A stretch of DNA of 64,000 nt from contig CAMPEQ010000011.1 in NCBI GenBank assembly GCA_946803585.1, positions 496,001 through 560,000 on the forward strand, written 5' to 3'. Under the pieces are notes generated by a model. It saw only the letters and a program-made list of their open reading frames with translations. It made no database searches and was not told where the DNA came from. This stretch comes from an uncultured Actinomycetes bacterium. GTDB taxonomy: Bacteria > Actinomycetota > Actinomycetes > S36-B12 > UBA10799. Positions 1 through 9,667 of the stretch are shown piece after piece (position 1 is the stretch's first letter; every line of letters starts with the position of its first letter). Both the position numbers and the translations under genes were made by a program.

Positions 1-91
1 GCAGTCCAAGAAACACTAGTGCGGCAATGTGGCCCTTCTCCGGCTTTCCCGCCGTCGCTGGCTTTGCCGCTGCGTTCGCCGAGTTCGACAT
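1..91 (-). CDS. Partial 5' end of an unknown gene
   Basis: An ATG on the minus strand (89-91) is preceded by a clear AAGGAG ribosome binding site 7 nt upstream, and the frame stays open to the window edge for 30 codons. The peptide begins MSNSANAAAKPATAGKPEKG and then turns hydrophobic (HIAALVFLGL), so it may be a membrane protein with a short polar N-terminus. The rest lies outside the window and the family cannot be named. Confidence 0.5.
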   Translation of the reverse strand, partial: MSNSANAAAKPATAGKPEKGHIAALVFLGL

Positions 92-143
92 TCTGGCTCC
101 TTCTTAACGTTCCGTGGTGACGTGTAGACCGTATTGGGTCGAG

Positions 144-932
144 CTAGGCCAATGCGAGATCCCAGGCCCGGACTGCTCCAATCACGCCGGCAACGTTGGG
201 GACGATCGTGACGTCGGATCCCAAATCAATCTTCAGCCGCTGAGCGTTTCCACCCCCGACGTAGAGGTGATCCCAGCAGAAGACGGGTCGTAACCCGTCG
301 ACAACGACCTGCATCCGTTCACTCCATTTGCGCGGGCCTAGCTCGCGCAGTTTGTGGATTCCGATCCAGGTGTCGTAGGTCGCGTTCTTGCGGACCGGTG
401 CGTGTGACATTTCAAGATGCGGTGCGAGCCGACCGTTGTCGAAGACCGCGCAGCCTAGTCCGGTGCCGAGGGTGAACATCACCTCAAGTCCCTCGCGCTT
501 GATCACCGCCGCGCCTTGGACTTCCGCGTCGTTCAGCACTCGGGTGGGTTTACCAAAGGCCTCTTGCAGGATTTCTTGGGCGGGCCAATGGCTCCAGGCC
601 TCGACGAGGGCGGGGTCCTTGTCGGTATAGGGACCGGCGACGCTCGGGTAGTGCGGTGTTCGAATCACGCAACCGTTGCGGATCATGCCCGGCATTCCGA
701 CCGTGACTCGGTCGTACTCCGGTAGGCGTTTGGCCAGCATCGTCAGCGTGCGGACGAATCGTTCCGGCGGCAGCGGATAGGGGGTCTTGATGCGAATGTG
801 CTGAGCACACATCTCGCCGTTCTCGTCTAGCACCGACGCCTTCAGGCCTGAGCCTCCACAGTCGATCCCCAGGGTTCGGATGAACCCCGGACCACTCTGA
901 GAGCCGCTCGGCTCAACTACCGGTTCAGTCAC
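144..932 (-). CDS. ppgK: ROK-family sugar kinase, polyphosphate-glucokinase-like
   Basis: Probably phosphorylates glucose in the cytoplasm with polyphosphate and/or ATP. The 262-residue protein has the N-terminal phosphate-binding motif LGIDCGGSGLKASVLD (about 22-37), the catalytic Asp in VLNDAEVQG (about 133-141), the TLGTGLGCAVFD nucleotide loop and a C-terminal YVGGGNAQRL. The zinc-binding Cys cluster of many ROK proteins is absent, as in polyphosphate glucokinases, and the length fits that family. The residues after TLGTG (LEMSHAPVRKNATYDTW) differ from the usual ELGH context, so the substrate could be another hexose. The start is GTG. It lies 55 nt downstream of the hydratase gene and might be read through from that operon, with no obvious functional link. 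Confidence 0.75.
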   Translation of the reverse strand: MTEPVVEPSGSQSGPGFIRTLGIDCGGSGLKASVLDENGEMCAQHIRIKTPYPLPPERFVRTLTMLAKRLPEYDRVTVGMPGMIRNGCVIRTPHYPSVAGPYTDKDPALVEAWSHWPAQEILQEAFGKPTRVLNDAEVQGAAVIKREGLEVMFTLGTGLGCAVFDNGRLAPHLEMSHAPVRKNATYDTWIGIHKLRELGPRKWSERMQVVVDGLRPVFCWDHLYVGGGNAQRLKIDLGSDVTIVPNVAGVIGAVRAWDLALA

Positions 933-987
933 CTTGTAAGACTGCCCGAGTCCACCTACCCCACGCAGCGTGAAGTAGGCGTGCGGG

Positions 988-1797
988 CTACTTATCCTTC
1001 GGTGGCGGCGCCCACGGAGCGGGCTCGCGTTTGAGGAACGCGCCCATCCCGGCTTGGGCCTCGGCTGAGCCGAACAGCTCGGCGGACAGCTCTGCGGTCC
1101 AGTCGAAGGCAGCTTGACGTTCCATCGTTCGCACCCGGCGCAGCAGTTCCTTAGTGGCGGCTAGTGCTTGCGGTCCACCGCGCTGGAGCTGATCAAGGTA
1201 GGTGCCGACTGCCGCGTCGAGCGCATCGTCGGGCACGACCTTATTGACCAGTCCCGAGTCGACTGCCCGCTGCGCCGAGACACGCTCCCCGGTCAGGAGT
1301 AGCTCGTAGCCATCGGCAACCTTCATTCGCTGAAGACAAACCACTGAGATCACGGCTGGTGCAACTCCAAGGCGAACCTCGGAAAAGGCGAACTTCGCTG
1401 ACTCCGCGGCAACGGACAGGTCGCAGGCCGCGACTAGGCCATTCCCACCACCAGCGACGTGGCCCTGCACTTTGGCGATAGTCGGTTTGGGGTGGTCAAG
1501 GATCGCGTTGAGCACGTGCACGATCGCCTTCGGCCCACTCCACTTGGTGTCTGCCGCAGCCGCGCCACTGGCACCCTGAAGGTCCGCTCCGGAGCAGAAC
1601 GTGTTCCCCGACCCAGTGATGACAACGACCCGAGCCGCGTCATCGGTGGCCGCATCTTGCAGCGCGGTGTGCATCTGCTGAAGGGCCTCGATCGTCATCC
1701 GGTTGCGCAGATCGGGACGGTTCAACGTGATGGTTGCAACGCCATCCACAACTTCGTAGGTAACGGACTCGGTGTTCTCTTGTTGCTCGTCGGACAT
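988..1797 (-). CDS. Enoyl-CoA hydratase/isomerase family protein
   Basis: Crotonase-fold hydratase of 269 residues, expected to add water to an unsaturated acyl-CoA. The oxyanion-hole segments NTFCSGADLQG (about 65-75) and HVAGGGNGLVAACDLSVAA (about 112-130) are present. The second catalytic Glu expected in the SEVRLGVAPAVIS segment is retained. It is the last gene of the carboxylase/AtuA-like operon, 58 nt after the dehydrogenase, with an AGAGAGGA ribosome binding site before its ATG. The context favours a methylglutaconyl-CoA or isohexenylglutaconyl-CoA hydratase role (LiuC/AtuE type) over generic beta-oxidation, but sequence inspection cannot fix the substrate. Confidence 0.88.
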   Translation of the reverse strand: MSDEQQENTESVTYEVVDGVATITLNRPDLRNRMTIEALQQMHTALQDAATDDAARVVVITGSGNTFCSGADLQGASGAAAADTKWSGPKAIVHVLNAILDHPKPTIAKVQGHVAGGGNGLVAACDLSVAAESAKFAFSEVRLGVAPAVISVVCLQRMKVADGYELLLTGERVSAQRAVDSGLVNKVVPDDALDAAVGTYLDQLQRGGPQALAATKELLRRVRTMERQAAFDWTAELSAELFGSAEAQAGMGAFLKREPAPWAPPPKDK

Positions 1798-1855
1798 TGG
1801 GATTGATCCTCTCTGGAGCTGTGCTTGAGGGCTTGGGTGCTGGAACGCCGAGTGA

Positions 1856-3007
1856 CTAGCGCTTGGTCATTCCTTCCATCATGGCCAGGACCCGCAACAT
1901 GACCTCGTCGGCACCCCCGCCAATGGACGTCAGGCGCCCATCACGGAAGTAGCGCGCGGGCCACATCTCCTCGGCATAACCCATTCCGCCGTGGAACTGA
2001 ACGCACGCGTCGGCGACTTCCCGTTGGAGGCGACCAGTCTTCAGTTTGGCAATCGTCGCCATCCGCGAGACATCCTGGCCAGCCGCGTACCGCTCACCAG
2101 CGGTGTAGCAGTACTCGGTGATGATGTCGATCTCGGCAACGAGTTCAGCAAGGCGGTACTGGATGTACTGATTGGCCATCAGCGGTTTGCCGAACGCATC
2201 GCGCTGTTGCAGGTATTCCTTAGTTCGCTCGATGGCCCGGCGCATGGATCCACACACCATGTAGGCGGCAACGAGGCGCTCATCTTGGAATTGCGACATC
2301 TGTTGCTGGAAGCCCCGACCGATCTCGCCGACGGTGTTACTAACCGGAACGCGGACGTTATCGAAGACGAGTTCGCCGGTATCGGATGAGTGGTTTCCCA
2401 TCTTCTTGATAGCCCGACCAACCGAGAAACCGGGGGTATCGCTCTGGACGATGATCTGACTCATCCCGGCGTAGCCGCCCTCGTCGCTAGTGCGGGCTAG
2501 CACGCAAATCCAGTCCGCCTGCGTTCCGCTCGTGATCCACATTTTGGTGCCGTTGATGATCCAGTCGTCACCATCGCGCACTGCACGAGTCTTGATTCCA
2601 GCGACATCTGATCCGGCATCCGGCTCAGACACCGCGACCGATGTCACCATCTCGCCGCGCATCGCCGGGGCAAGGTACTTGTGCTTGAGCTCGCTGCTGC
2701 CGAACTTCGCCAGGGCGGGAGTTGACATGGAGGCTTGGACGGCGATCGCCATCGGAACTCCGGCAACATCGCACGACCAGCCGAGCTCCTCACCGAGGAT
2801 GAGCGTGAACGTGTGATCGGCGCCTTGTCCGCCGAACTCCTCGTCGTATTCCAGCCCGAAGATCCCGGCAGCTGCCAGTTTTGGGTAGAGCTCATGCGCC
2901 GGGAAGATCCCCGCCTCTTCCCACTCATCAACATAGGGATTGATCTCCGACTCGATGATCGCGCGGACCGTCAGGCGGAACTGCTCGTGCTCGGGGGTGA
3001 ACCTCAT
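1856..3007 (-). CDS. Acyl-CoA dehydrogenase, isovaleryl/citronellyl-CoA dehydrogenase-like
   Basis: FAD enzyme of 383 residues that should introduce an alpha-beta double bond into an acyl-CoA. Family signatures: SVAVSEPDAGSDVAG (about 123-137), WITSGTQADW, and QFHGGMGYAEE near the C-terminus. The usual catalytic Glu position near the end reads GGGADEVM instead of EGTSEI. E243 in QDERLVAAYM sits where isovaleryl-CoA dehydrogenase carries its catalytic Glu, which points to branched or isoprenoid substrates (alignment from memory). The start overlaps the TetR stop by 4 nt, with AAGGAG 7 nt upstream, so translation is probably coupled. Confidence 0.9.
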   Translation of the reverse strand: MRFTPEHEQFRLTVRAIIESEINPYVDEWEEAGIFPAHELYPKLAAAGIFGLEYDEEFGGQGADHTFTLILGEELGWSCDVAGVPMAIAVQASMSTPALAKFGSSELKHKYLAPAMRGEMVTSVAVSEPDAGSDVAGIKTRAVRDGDDWIINGTKMWITSGTQADWICVLARTSDEGGYAGMSQIIVQSDTPGFSVGRAIKKMGNHSSDTGELVFDNVRVPVSNTVGEIGRGFQQQMSQFQDERLVAAYMVCGSMRRAIERTKEYLQQRDAFGKPLMANQYIQYRLAELVAEIDIITEYCYTAGERYAAGQDVSRMATIAKLKTGRLQREVADACVQFHGGMGYAEEMWPARYFRDGRLTSIGGGADEVMLRVLAMMEGMTKR

Positions 3008-3717
3008 TGCGTACTCCTTGTGATTGCTACTTCGGGTTGCGGGATGGCTGTGGGCAGACCCAGGGCGCTAGCCCAGAGTCGAGTCAACGTGTCGGAGACG
3101 ACTTGGGGATCGTGGCGCTCGCCGCGTACCAGCCATTGGCGGCCAAAGCCCTCGACCATGGCGCACAACGCTGATCCGGCCAAGTACGGATCCAAGCTGC
3201 TGTCGACGACGCCATCGCGCTGAAGGCGGCCGATCCCGGCAACCGCTCGCTCGACATAACGCTGGCGAAAATCAGCGAGAAGTTTGCGGTACTTCGGCTC
3301 GGTGGTGCCAACTTGCTCCACCACAGCCAGCAGCCGTGAGTGCCGCGAGTAGCTATCGAAGTAGCGCCTGTTCGCTTCGGCAATCCGCGCCACTGGGTCG
3401 CCGAGGTCTTGGCCGATTCGCCACTCCCGATCGAGCTGATCGGTCAGCTCGTAGACCACCGATTGGAAGACCGCAGCCTTATCCTCGAAGTAGGTATAGA
3501 CAGTTCCGTGGGCGACCCCGGCCTCGTTGGCAATATCGCTGATCCGGGTGTCCGGGTAGCCCTTGCCCTCGAAGACGGTCCGAGCTGCCACCAGCAGAGC
3601 TTCCCTGGTTCGGCGACCCCGTTCGGTGAGAGGATCGCGCGGTGGGGAAGTAGGCCGAGAGGTGTCACCAGTGCCGAGCGCAGCGCTTTGCGAATCAGCT
3701 GCTGTCGCCGGACTCAC
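3004..3717 (-). CDS. TetR/AcrR-family regulator embedded in the acyl-CoA operon
   Basis: DNA-binding repressor of 237 residues. After a roughly 30-residue polar leader, the helix-turn-helix is clear: TREALLVAARTVFEGKGYPD, then ISDIANEAGVAHGTVYTYFE. The C-terminal ligand domain (about 85-230) is of general TetR type. The start is GTG with GGGAG upstream, directly after the AtuA-like stop (2 nt gap), and it overlaps the dehydrogenase start by 4 nt, so it is cotranscribed with the genes it probably controls. The two palindromes over the operon promoter at 9673-9706 are its likely operators, giving autoregulation in response to an acyl-CoA. That link is inferred from context. Confidence 0.9.
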   Translation of the reverse strand: MSPATAADSQSAALGTGDTSRPTSPPRDPLTERGRRTREALLVAARTVFEGKGYPDTRISDIANEAGVAHGTVYTYFEDKAAVFQSVVYELTDQLDREWRIGQDLGDPVARIAEANRRYFDSYSRHSRLLAVVEQVGTTEPKYRKLLADFRQRYVERAVAGIGRLQRDGVVDSSLDPYLAGSALCAMVEGFGRQWLVRGERHDPQVVSDTLTRLWASALGLPTAIPQPEVAITRSTQ

Positions 3718-3719
3718 GG

Positions 3720-5678
3720 CTACAGAACTCCCTCGGTCAGCGGTAGAGCGTTCTCCGGAATCAGGTCAGAAGGTAGCCGGATGAGACGTGCGCGGAACTG
3801 CTCGCCAAGGCCCTTGGCCTGCGGGTCGAGCCGGTTAGTTTCCGCGACACCTCGGTCCAGCAGCCCATGGATAACCACGTTGATCGCACGCAGATTCGGC
3901 AGGCGATAGACGTCGACCCCGAGCGGATCGGCTTCCGGGAGCAGGTCGCGGATCCGGTCCGCCGTCAGCCAACCCTCTAGCCAGGCGTAGCGCAGATCGG
4001 ATTGTCCGTCGGTCATCTCGGGAACCCAGAAGCCGACGTTTGCCGCCCCACCCTTATCACCGGATCGGGCACCCACCAGCAGGCCGAACTGGACGAGACC
4101 AGCGGTGGTCGTCCGCTGGGTTTGGTACACCGGTAGATGCGGCGGGTCGATGGCGTGCCACTGCGGGCGTGGGCCGTCGTAGCCACCGGGCGAGACCTCG
4201 AACGCCTCCTGGCCCTCGACGTGAACCTTGATCGTGACAGTCGACGGATCGATCGTGGTCGGCCAATAGACGCCGAACGGGGTCCCTTGGGCTGGCGGCG
4301 CCGTCGGGAACATCCCGGGGTAGGTCGCCAACGCTGACTCGACGATCACGGAGGTGAAAGGGCGACCGACCTTCTTAGGATCGGAGTCCTTCGCGGTGAT
4401 CCGCAAGAACGATTGCGCCTGCGCCAGGTTGACCGGGTTCCTCTGCCCGGTGTGCAGCAGCGTCACGTCGAGCTCGGTGACATCGAGGGTCGACAACGCG
4501 GCTAGATCCCCTGGCAGGTGGTAGTACTCCTCGCACTGTTCTAAGGACACTCCAGCGATGGTGCGCAGCGCTAGATCAGCTTTAGCTTGGACGTCTAGGC
4601 CGGTCAGCACCAGCGACACGGTATTGCGGAATCCGCCGACTGTATTGACCGCAACCTTCAGCGTCGAGGGCGGCAGCTCCCCGTGGACCCGACCAATCTG
4701 AACGCGATCCTTGGCGATCTCCGTGACGGTGATCGAGTCGAACCGCGCTGTCACGTCCGGGTTCAGATAGGCCGGCGGTCCGAGCTCATAGAGCAACTGC
4801 GAGGTGACCGTCCCGACACTGACTTCACCGCCGGTGTCCTCATGTTTAGTGATGACACTTGAGCCGTCTTCGGCGACCTCCGCGATCGGGAATCCTGGGT
4901 GCTCCAGGCCCTCGACTTCGGTGAAGAATGAGTAGTTGCCGCCGGTCGCCTGCGCACCACATTCAATGACGTGACCAGCAACCAATGCCCCCGCCAGTGC
5001 ATCCAGACTGTGGCGGTCTCCGGCGAGTGCATCGTCGTAGGACCAGCCATGCCACCAAGCCGCCGGCCCGATCGCGAGCGCGGCATCGGTCACTCGACCG
5101 GTGATCACGACGTCGGCACCTCGCTCAAGCGCCTCGGTGATGCAGCGCGCGCCGATGTAGGCGTTGGCCGTCAGGGGCGCCAACCCAACATCTGCGAGTT
5201 CCTCACCGGTATCGAGGTTGGTGAGTTGAACCCCGTTGGCCTGTAGGTCGGGTAGTTGCGGCATCAGGTCATCGCCGGTCACGTAGGCGATCGTGAGGTT
5301 AGCCAAGCCGAGCTCGTCGGCCTTCTCTCGTAGGGCCGTGGCGCAACCTTCGGGATCGAGTCCTCCGGCGTTTGATACGACCTTGATGTTGCGTTCCAGG
5401 CAGGTGCCGAGCACATCGGCCATCTGCTTGAGAAAGGTGCTGGCGTAGCCCGAGCCTGGGCCGCCCTTCATCCGCTGACGCGCCAGAATCAGCATCGTCA
5501 GCTCGGCGAGCCAGTCACCGGTGAGGACGTCGATTGGACCGCCATCGACCATCTCCTTTGCCGCGGCCAAGCGGTCACCGAAGAACCCGCTGCAGTTGGC
5601 AACTCGGATGGGCCGGGTGCCCCGCTCGCTGGTCGACTCCTGATCGGACATATTGCTACCCCCTGGTGTTGTGGTCAT
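3720..5678 (-). CDS. AtuA-family protein (DUF1446) with C-terminal AtuA-like domain
   Basis: Protein of 652 residues of the acyclic-terpene-utilisation AtuA family, whose biochemical role is unknown. The N-terminus shows RVANCSGFFGDRLAAAKEMV (about 26-45), followed by the DUF1446 body (VLTGDWLAELTMLIL, VVSNAGGLDPEGCA, VVITGRVTDAALAIGP). A separate C-terminal domain has the typical GARSGDKGGAANVG (about 540-553). AtuA genes sit with geranyl-CoA or methylcrotonyl-CoA carboxylase genes, as here. The annotated ATG overlaps the carboxylase stop by 4 nt. A second ATG at 5651 has a better ribosome binding site (GGGGG, 8 nt) and could be the real start. Confidence 0.88.
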   Translation of the reverse strand: MTTTPGGSNMSDQESTSERGTRPIRVANCSGFFGDRLAAAKEMVDGGPIDVLTGDWLAELTMLILARQRMKGGPGSGYASTFLKQMADVLGTCLERNIKVVSNAGGLDPEGCATALREKADELGLANLTIAYVTGDDLMPQLPDLQANGVQLTNLDTGEELADVGLAPLTANAYIGARCITEALERGADVVITGRVTDAALAIGPAAWWHGWSYDDALAGDRHSLDALAGALVAGHVIECGAQATGGNYSFFTEVEGLEHPGFPIAEVAEDGSSVITKHEDTGGEVSVGTVTSQLLYELGPPAYLNPDVTARFDSITVTEIAKDRVQIGRVHGELPPSTLKVAVNTVGGFRNTVSLVLTGLDVQAKADLALRTIAGVSLEQCEEYYHLPGDLAALSTLDVTELDVTLLHTGQRNPVNLAQAQSFLRITAKDSDPKKVGRPFTSVIVESALATYPGMFPTAPPAQGTPFGVYWPTTIDPSTVTIKVHVEGQEAFEVSPGGYDGPRPQWHAIDPPHLPVYQTQRTTTAGLVQFGLLVGARSGDKGGAANVGFWVPEMTDGQSDLRYAWLEGWLTADRIRDLLPEADPLGVDVYRLPNLRAINVVIHGLLDRGVAETNRLDPQAKGLGEQFRARLIRLPSDLIPENALPLTEGVL

Positions 5679-7975
5679 GCTGGTTCGTTCGTCTCTGCCT
5701 CGCCAGTCAGCGTGACGAGCAGTTGGTGAGCATCCACGGCTTGGCCGACGCTGACCAGGACGTTGTCGATCACGCCATCGATTGCCGCGGTGATCCGGTG
5801 CTCCATCTTCATCGCCTCAAGGACGATCAGCGTTTGGCCTTCGGTGACGGCCTCGCCGTTAGCGACCTCAACTGACACGATCGTGCCCGGCACCGGCGCA
5901 GCCGGCCCACCCGCGGCAGCCGCCTGATCTGGATCAACGAACCGTGGTGCGCGTTCAAAAGTGAACGAGTCGACGCCGTCGTTGACCCACACGTAGCCGC
6001 CGCTGCACGTGACGATCCAACTACGCAGCAATCCGTCGAGGTCCAGGCGAAGCTCTACCCACGCACCCGCCCCGTTGTCGGAGGTGACCTCGGCCAATCC
6101 GGCATCGCCGAGGGCCTCAACAAACACCAGCTCAGCGGTGAAGTCACAGCCGTCAATCGCAGAACTCCATCCGGCCGCTGGCGCACCCTCGCGGACGGCA
6201 ACGGTGCCTTCACCGTCGCCGCAGTATTGGGTGACGACCGCCTTGGTGATTGCCTCGCCGCTGCGGCGGTAGGTCCAGTCGCGACGGTTGGGTACGACGG
6301 CAATATTGCTCCAACCTGGGAACGCTAGCGACTGCCAGGGTGCATCACTTTGGGCTAGGAGATCGGCGGTCAGGGATGCTGCGATCAGCGCCGATTCGAC
6401 GGCCTGTTCACTCGTGCTGGGGATGCTGAGGAGCTGCGGGTGTAGGTCGAGGAAGTCGGTGGGTGTCGCACCCTTAGCGAACGGGTCGGACTCCAGGATC
6501 GCGACGAGTGAATCCCGGTTCGTCGTGACTCCAGCGATATCGCGCCCACGCAGGTTGCGCGCCAAGTCACGAGCTGCCTCGCTGCGTGTCTCGGAATGGC
6601 TGATGATCTTCGCGATCATTGGGTCGTAGAAGGGCGTGATCTCGTCGCCCTCCTCCGCCGATAGCTCCTCCCGTGCCCGCGGTGGTGCCGAGATCGGTTC
6701 AGCGACGTAGTCGAATCCGACCAGGGTTCCGGTACTCGGAAGGTAGTCATTCGCCGGATCCTCCGCGTAGAGCCGGACCTCGATCGCGTGACCATCGCGA
6801 GTGATCTCGTTCTGGGTCAGCGGGAGTTCATCACCAACTGCAACCTTGAGTTGCCACGCCACCAGGTCCACCCCGGTGACGGCCTCGGTGACGGGGTGCT
6901 CGACCTGCAGACGGGTATTCATCTCCAGGAAGTAGAACTCCTGCTCCGCGCCCTGGCCGAACACGAGGAACTCCACCGTGCCAGCCCCGACGTAGCCGAT
7001 CTCCTTAGCGAGCGAGACTGCCGCGACGTACATCGCGTCCAGCGTGGCTGTGGTCGCACCTGGTGACGGCGACTCCTCAACGATCTTCTGGTGACGCCGT
7101 TGAATCGAGCACTCGCGCTCAAACAGGTGCACAACGTTGCCGTGCGTATCGCCGAAGATCTGGACCTCAACGTGGCGCGCGCCGGTCAGGTAGCGCTCAA
7201 AGAAGACGGTCGGATCGCCAAACGAGTTCTGTGCCTCACGACGAGCGCCAGCAACCGCTTCGATGAGTTCGTCTGCAGCGGAAACCGCCCGCATTCCTTT
7301 ACCGCCGCCACCGGCCGAGGCCTTGACCAGCAGCGGGAACCCGACCTCGTTGGCTGCGGTCACCAGATCGGAATCGGTCGCATCGGCAGAGATCTCTGCT
7401 CCCGGAACAAGCGGCACTCCCGCCTGGGCGGCGATTCGCTTTGCCTGCACCTTCAGCGCCATCTGCCGAATCGACTGCGGTGTCGGGCCGACCCAAATCA
7501 ACCCGGCGTCGATGACGGCTTGGGCAAAGTCCGGGTTCTCCGACAGGAAGCCGTAGCCCGGGTGGATGGCAGCTGCTCCGGAACGCTTTGCTGCGGCGAG
7601 AACTTTGCCGGTATCCAAGTAGGACTCGGTGCTTGTCACGCCGCCAAGGGCGACCGCGATATCTGCGTCGCGCACATGCGCCGAGTCTCGATCAGGTTCG
7701 GAGAAGACAGCGATCGTCTTGGTCTGCGGATGCGCGGAGCGAAACACCCTCCGCGCGATCTCGCCACGGTTGGCCACGAGGAGCCCGTCGAGCATCGGGG
7801 GCTCCACCTCGTCGTACCAGCTCTCGATCTCCAGCGTTTGCGCCAACTGTCCGGGACCGGCATTTGCGTTGCGTGTGGCCCAGAAGTCCCCGGCATCCAC
7901 CAGGGACTCGTCGCTGGGCCCGCCGGTCAGTGGATCGCCCGCTGGTTTGTTCGTTGAGGTTTGCTCGTCAGTCAT
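5675..7975 (-). CDS. Biotin-dependent acyl-CoA carboxylase, alpha subunit (biotin carboxylase + BCCP)
   Basis: Carboxylates its own biotin using ATP and bicarbonate, then hands CO2 to the beta subunit. The 766 residues hold the biotin-carboxylase domain (from LLVANRGEIARRV, about 65-77, ATP loop KASAGGGGKGMR, and FLEMNTRLQVEHPVTE), a linker, and the biotinyl domain with VLEAMKMEHRI, biotin on K723. A 60-residue N-terminal extension precedes the usual start. An internal ATG at 7795 with GGTGGAG upstream would give the normal family length. Next to the beta-subunit and AtuA-like genes it is a methylcrotonyl-CoA or geranyl-CoA carboxylase candidate; propionyl or acetyl specificity is not excluded. 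Confidence 0.93.
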   Translation of the reverse strand: MTDEQTSTNKPAGDPLTGGPSDESLVDAGDFWATRNANAGPGQLAQTLEIESWYDEVEPPMLDGLLVANRGEIARRVFRSAHPQTKTIAVFSEPDRDSAHVRDADIAVALGGVTSTESYLDTGKVLAAAKRSGAAAIHPGYGFLSENPDFAQAVIDAGLIWVGPTPQSIRQMALKVQAKRIAAQAGVPLVPGAEISADATDSDLVTAANEVGFPLLVKASAGGGGKGMRAVSAADELIEAVAGARREAQNSFGDPTVFFERYLTGARHVEVQIFGDTHGNVVHLFERECSIQRRHQKIVEESPSPGATTATLDAMYVAAVSLAKEIGYVGAGTVEFLVFGQGAEQEFYFLEMNTRLQVEHPVTEAVTGVDLVAWQLKVAVGDELPLTQNEITRDGHAIEVRLYAEDPANDYLPSTGTLVGFDYVAEPISAPPRAREELSAEEGDEITPFYDPMIAKIISHSETRSEAARDLARNLRGRDIAGVTTNRDSLVAILESDPFAKGATPTDFLDLHPQLLSIPSTSEQAVESALIAASLTADLLAQSDAPWQSLAFPGWSNIAVVPNRRDWTYRRSGEAITKAVVTQYCGDGEGTVAVREGAPAAGWSSAIDGCDFTAELVFVEALGDAGLAEVTSDNGAGAWVELRLDLDGLLRSWIVTCSGGYVWVNDGVDSFTFERAPRFVDPDQAAAAGGPAAPVPGTIVSVEVANGEAVTEGQTLIVLEAMKMEHRITAAIDGVIDNVLVSVGQAVDAHQLLVTLTGEAETNEPA

Positions 7976-7981
7976 CGCTCA

Positions 7982-9667
7982 TCACATCCGAAATACGCCG
8001 AAGTGGCCGCCATCGGCGCCGGATCCGCCAACGCCAGCGGCGAGCGCGTCGGGGTTACTCGCGCCGACCCCGCGGATAGGTGCGCTATGACAGGCCGACA
8101 GCGCCAACGCCAGCGCGGTACGGGTGTCGCGTGGGTCGATGATCCCGTCGTCCCACACTCGACCGGTGGCAAAGAGCGCGGTGGACTCCCGCTCAACCTG
8201 CTGCTCAAGCTCGTCGCGCATCGGCGCGATCATCGCCTCGGTCTCGGAGTTCCACTCGCCACCAGCGCCCTCTATCTTGCTGCGGGCCACGATCGTCATC
8301 ACCCCGGCGAGCTGCTTTGGCCCCATCACAGCGATCCGGTGATTAGGCCAGGTGAAGATGAAGCGCGGGTCGTAGGCACGCCCACTCATGCCGTAGTTCC
8401 CTGCGCCGTAGGACGCGCCCATCATGAGGGTCAGATGCGGGACGGTCGAGTTGGAGACCGCGTTGATGAGCTTGGCGCCGTCCTTGATGATGCCGCCCTG
8501 CTCGTAGCGCGTACCCACCATGAAGCCGGTGATGTTCTGCATAAACAGGATCGGAGTTTGCGAGCGATTGCACAGCTGGATGAACTGCGCCGCCTTCTCC
8601 GCCTCCTCGCTGAACAGGATCCCGTTGTTGGCCAGGATGCCGATCGGGAAGCCGTTGAGCGTGGCCCAGCCCGTGACGAGGGTCGTGCCGTAGAGCGCCT
8701 TGAACTCCTCGAACTCGCTGCCGTCAACGATCCGCGCGATCACCTCGCGGGCCTCGAACGGCACTCGGATATCCGAGCTGGCGATCCCCAGCAGTTCTTC
8801 GGGGTCGTACCGAGGTGGCTTAGGGGTCTGGGTCGGACCGATTCCGGCCTTGCGCCAGTTGAGGTGCTTGATGATGTCGCGCCCGATCCGCATCGCGTCC
8901 GGCTCGTCAATCGCGAGGTAGTCGGCCAGTCCGCTTGTCCGGGCGTGCATCTCGGCGCCGCCGAGGGTCTCCTCGTCGGCGTCCTCATCGATCGCCATCT
9001 TGACCAGTGGCGGACCACCGAGGAACACCTTGGCGGCCTCCTTCTGCATGACGACGTAGTCGCTCATCCCCGGAACGTAGGCGCCACCTGCCGTGCTCGA
9101 GCCGAACACCAGCGTGATCGTGGGAATACCGGCAGCCGACAGCTGCGTGAGGTTCTTGAAGCTCGCGCCGCCGGGAACAAAGATGTCGGCCTGTTTGGGT
9201 AGATCCGCGCCGCCGGATTCGGTGAAGTTGATGAGGGGGAGACGATTGTTCCTAGCGATCTCCATCGCCCGCAGACCCTTGCGACCCGAGGTTGGGCCTT
9301 GGCTTCCGCCCTTAACGGTCGGATCGTTGGCGACCACCATCACCTCGACGCCGTGGACCCAGCCAATACCGGTCACCATCCCGCCACCGAGTGGGTCGTC
9401 GGAGCCCCAGCCAGCCAGCGTCGATAGCTCTAGGAATGGCGAGTTCTCATCGAGGAGGAGGCGGATGCGCTCGCGTGGGAGCAGCTTTCCGCGCTTGCGA
9501 TGGCGGGCCACTGTCGCCGCCGACTTCTCCGGGTCTTCTTTGCCTCCGCCGGCGGTGACGCGGCCGGTCAGTTCAGCAATATCGTCGAGGGAGGCCAGCA
9601 TCGCCTCGCGATTCGCGACGTACTGCGGATCGTTGCGATCAATCCTGGACTTGATGACTGGCGGCAC
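7982..9667 (-). CDS. Acyl-CoA carboxylase, beta (carboxyltransferase) subunit
   Basis: Transfers CO2 from carboxybiotin to an acyl-CoA. The 561-residue protein has both crotonase-like halves. The stretch [39 protein letters not shown] and [18 protein letters not shown] is characteristic of methylcrotonyl-CoA and geranyl-CoA carboxyltransferases. It is the first gene of the minus-strand operon, 6 nt before the alpha subunit. The start is GTG with no ribosome binding site, but a -10 box TAGTGT ends 7 nt upstream, so the mRNA is probably leaderless. A long antisense reading frame across this gene is a codon-bias shadow. Confidence 0.93.
   Translation of the reverse strand: MPPVIKSRIDRNDPQYVANREAMLASLDDIAELTGRVTAGGGKEDPEKSAATVARHRKRGKLLPRERIRLLLDENSPFLELSTLAGWGSDDPLGGGMVTGIGWVHGVEVMVVANDPTVKGGSQGPTSGRKGLRAMEIARNNRLPLINFTESGGADLPKQADIFVPGGASFKNLTQLSAAGIPTITLVFGSSTAGGAYVPGMSDYVVMQKEAAKVFLGGPPLVKMAIDEDADEETLGGAEMHARTSGLADYLAIDEPDAMRIGRDIIKHLNWRKAGIGPTQTPKPPRYDPEELLGIASSDIRVPFEAREVIARIVDGSEFEEFKALYGTTLVTGWATLNGFPIGILANNGILFSEEAEKAAQFIQLCNRSQTPILFMQNITGFMVGTRYEQGGIIKDGAKLINAVSNSTVPHLTLMMGASYGAGNYGMSGRAYDPRFIFTWPNHRIAVMGPKQLAGVMTIVARSKIEGAGGEWNSETEAMIAPMRDELEQQVERESTALFATGRVWDDGIIDPRDTRTALALALSACHSAPIRGVGASNPDALAAGVGGSGADGGHFGVFRM

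Noticed and set aside
7961-9202. 413-codon plus-strand open frame opposite the carboxyltransferase gene
   Set aside because: It is an antisense shadow of a GC-rich gene with a certain family match. Its translation is rich in His, Arg and Gly with no recognisable domain.
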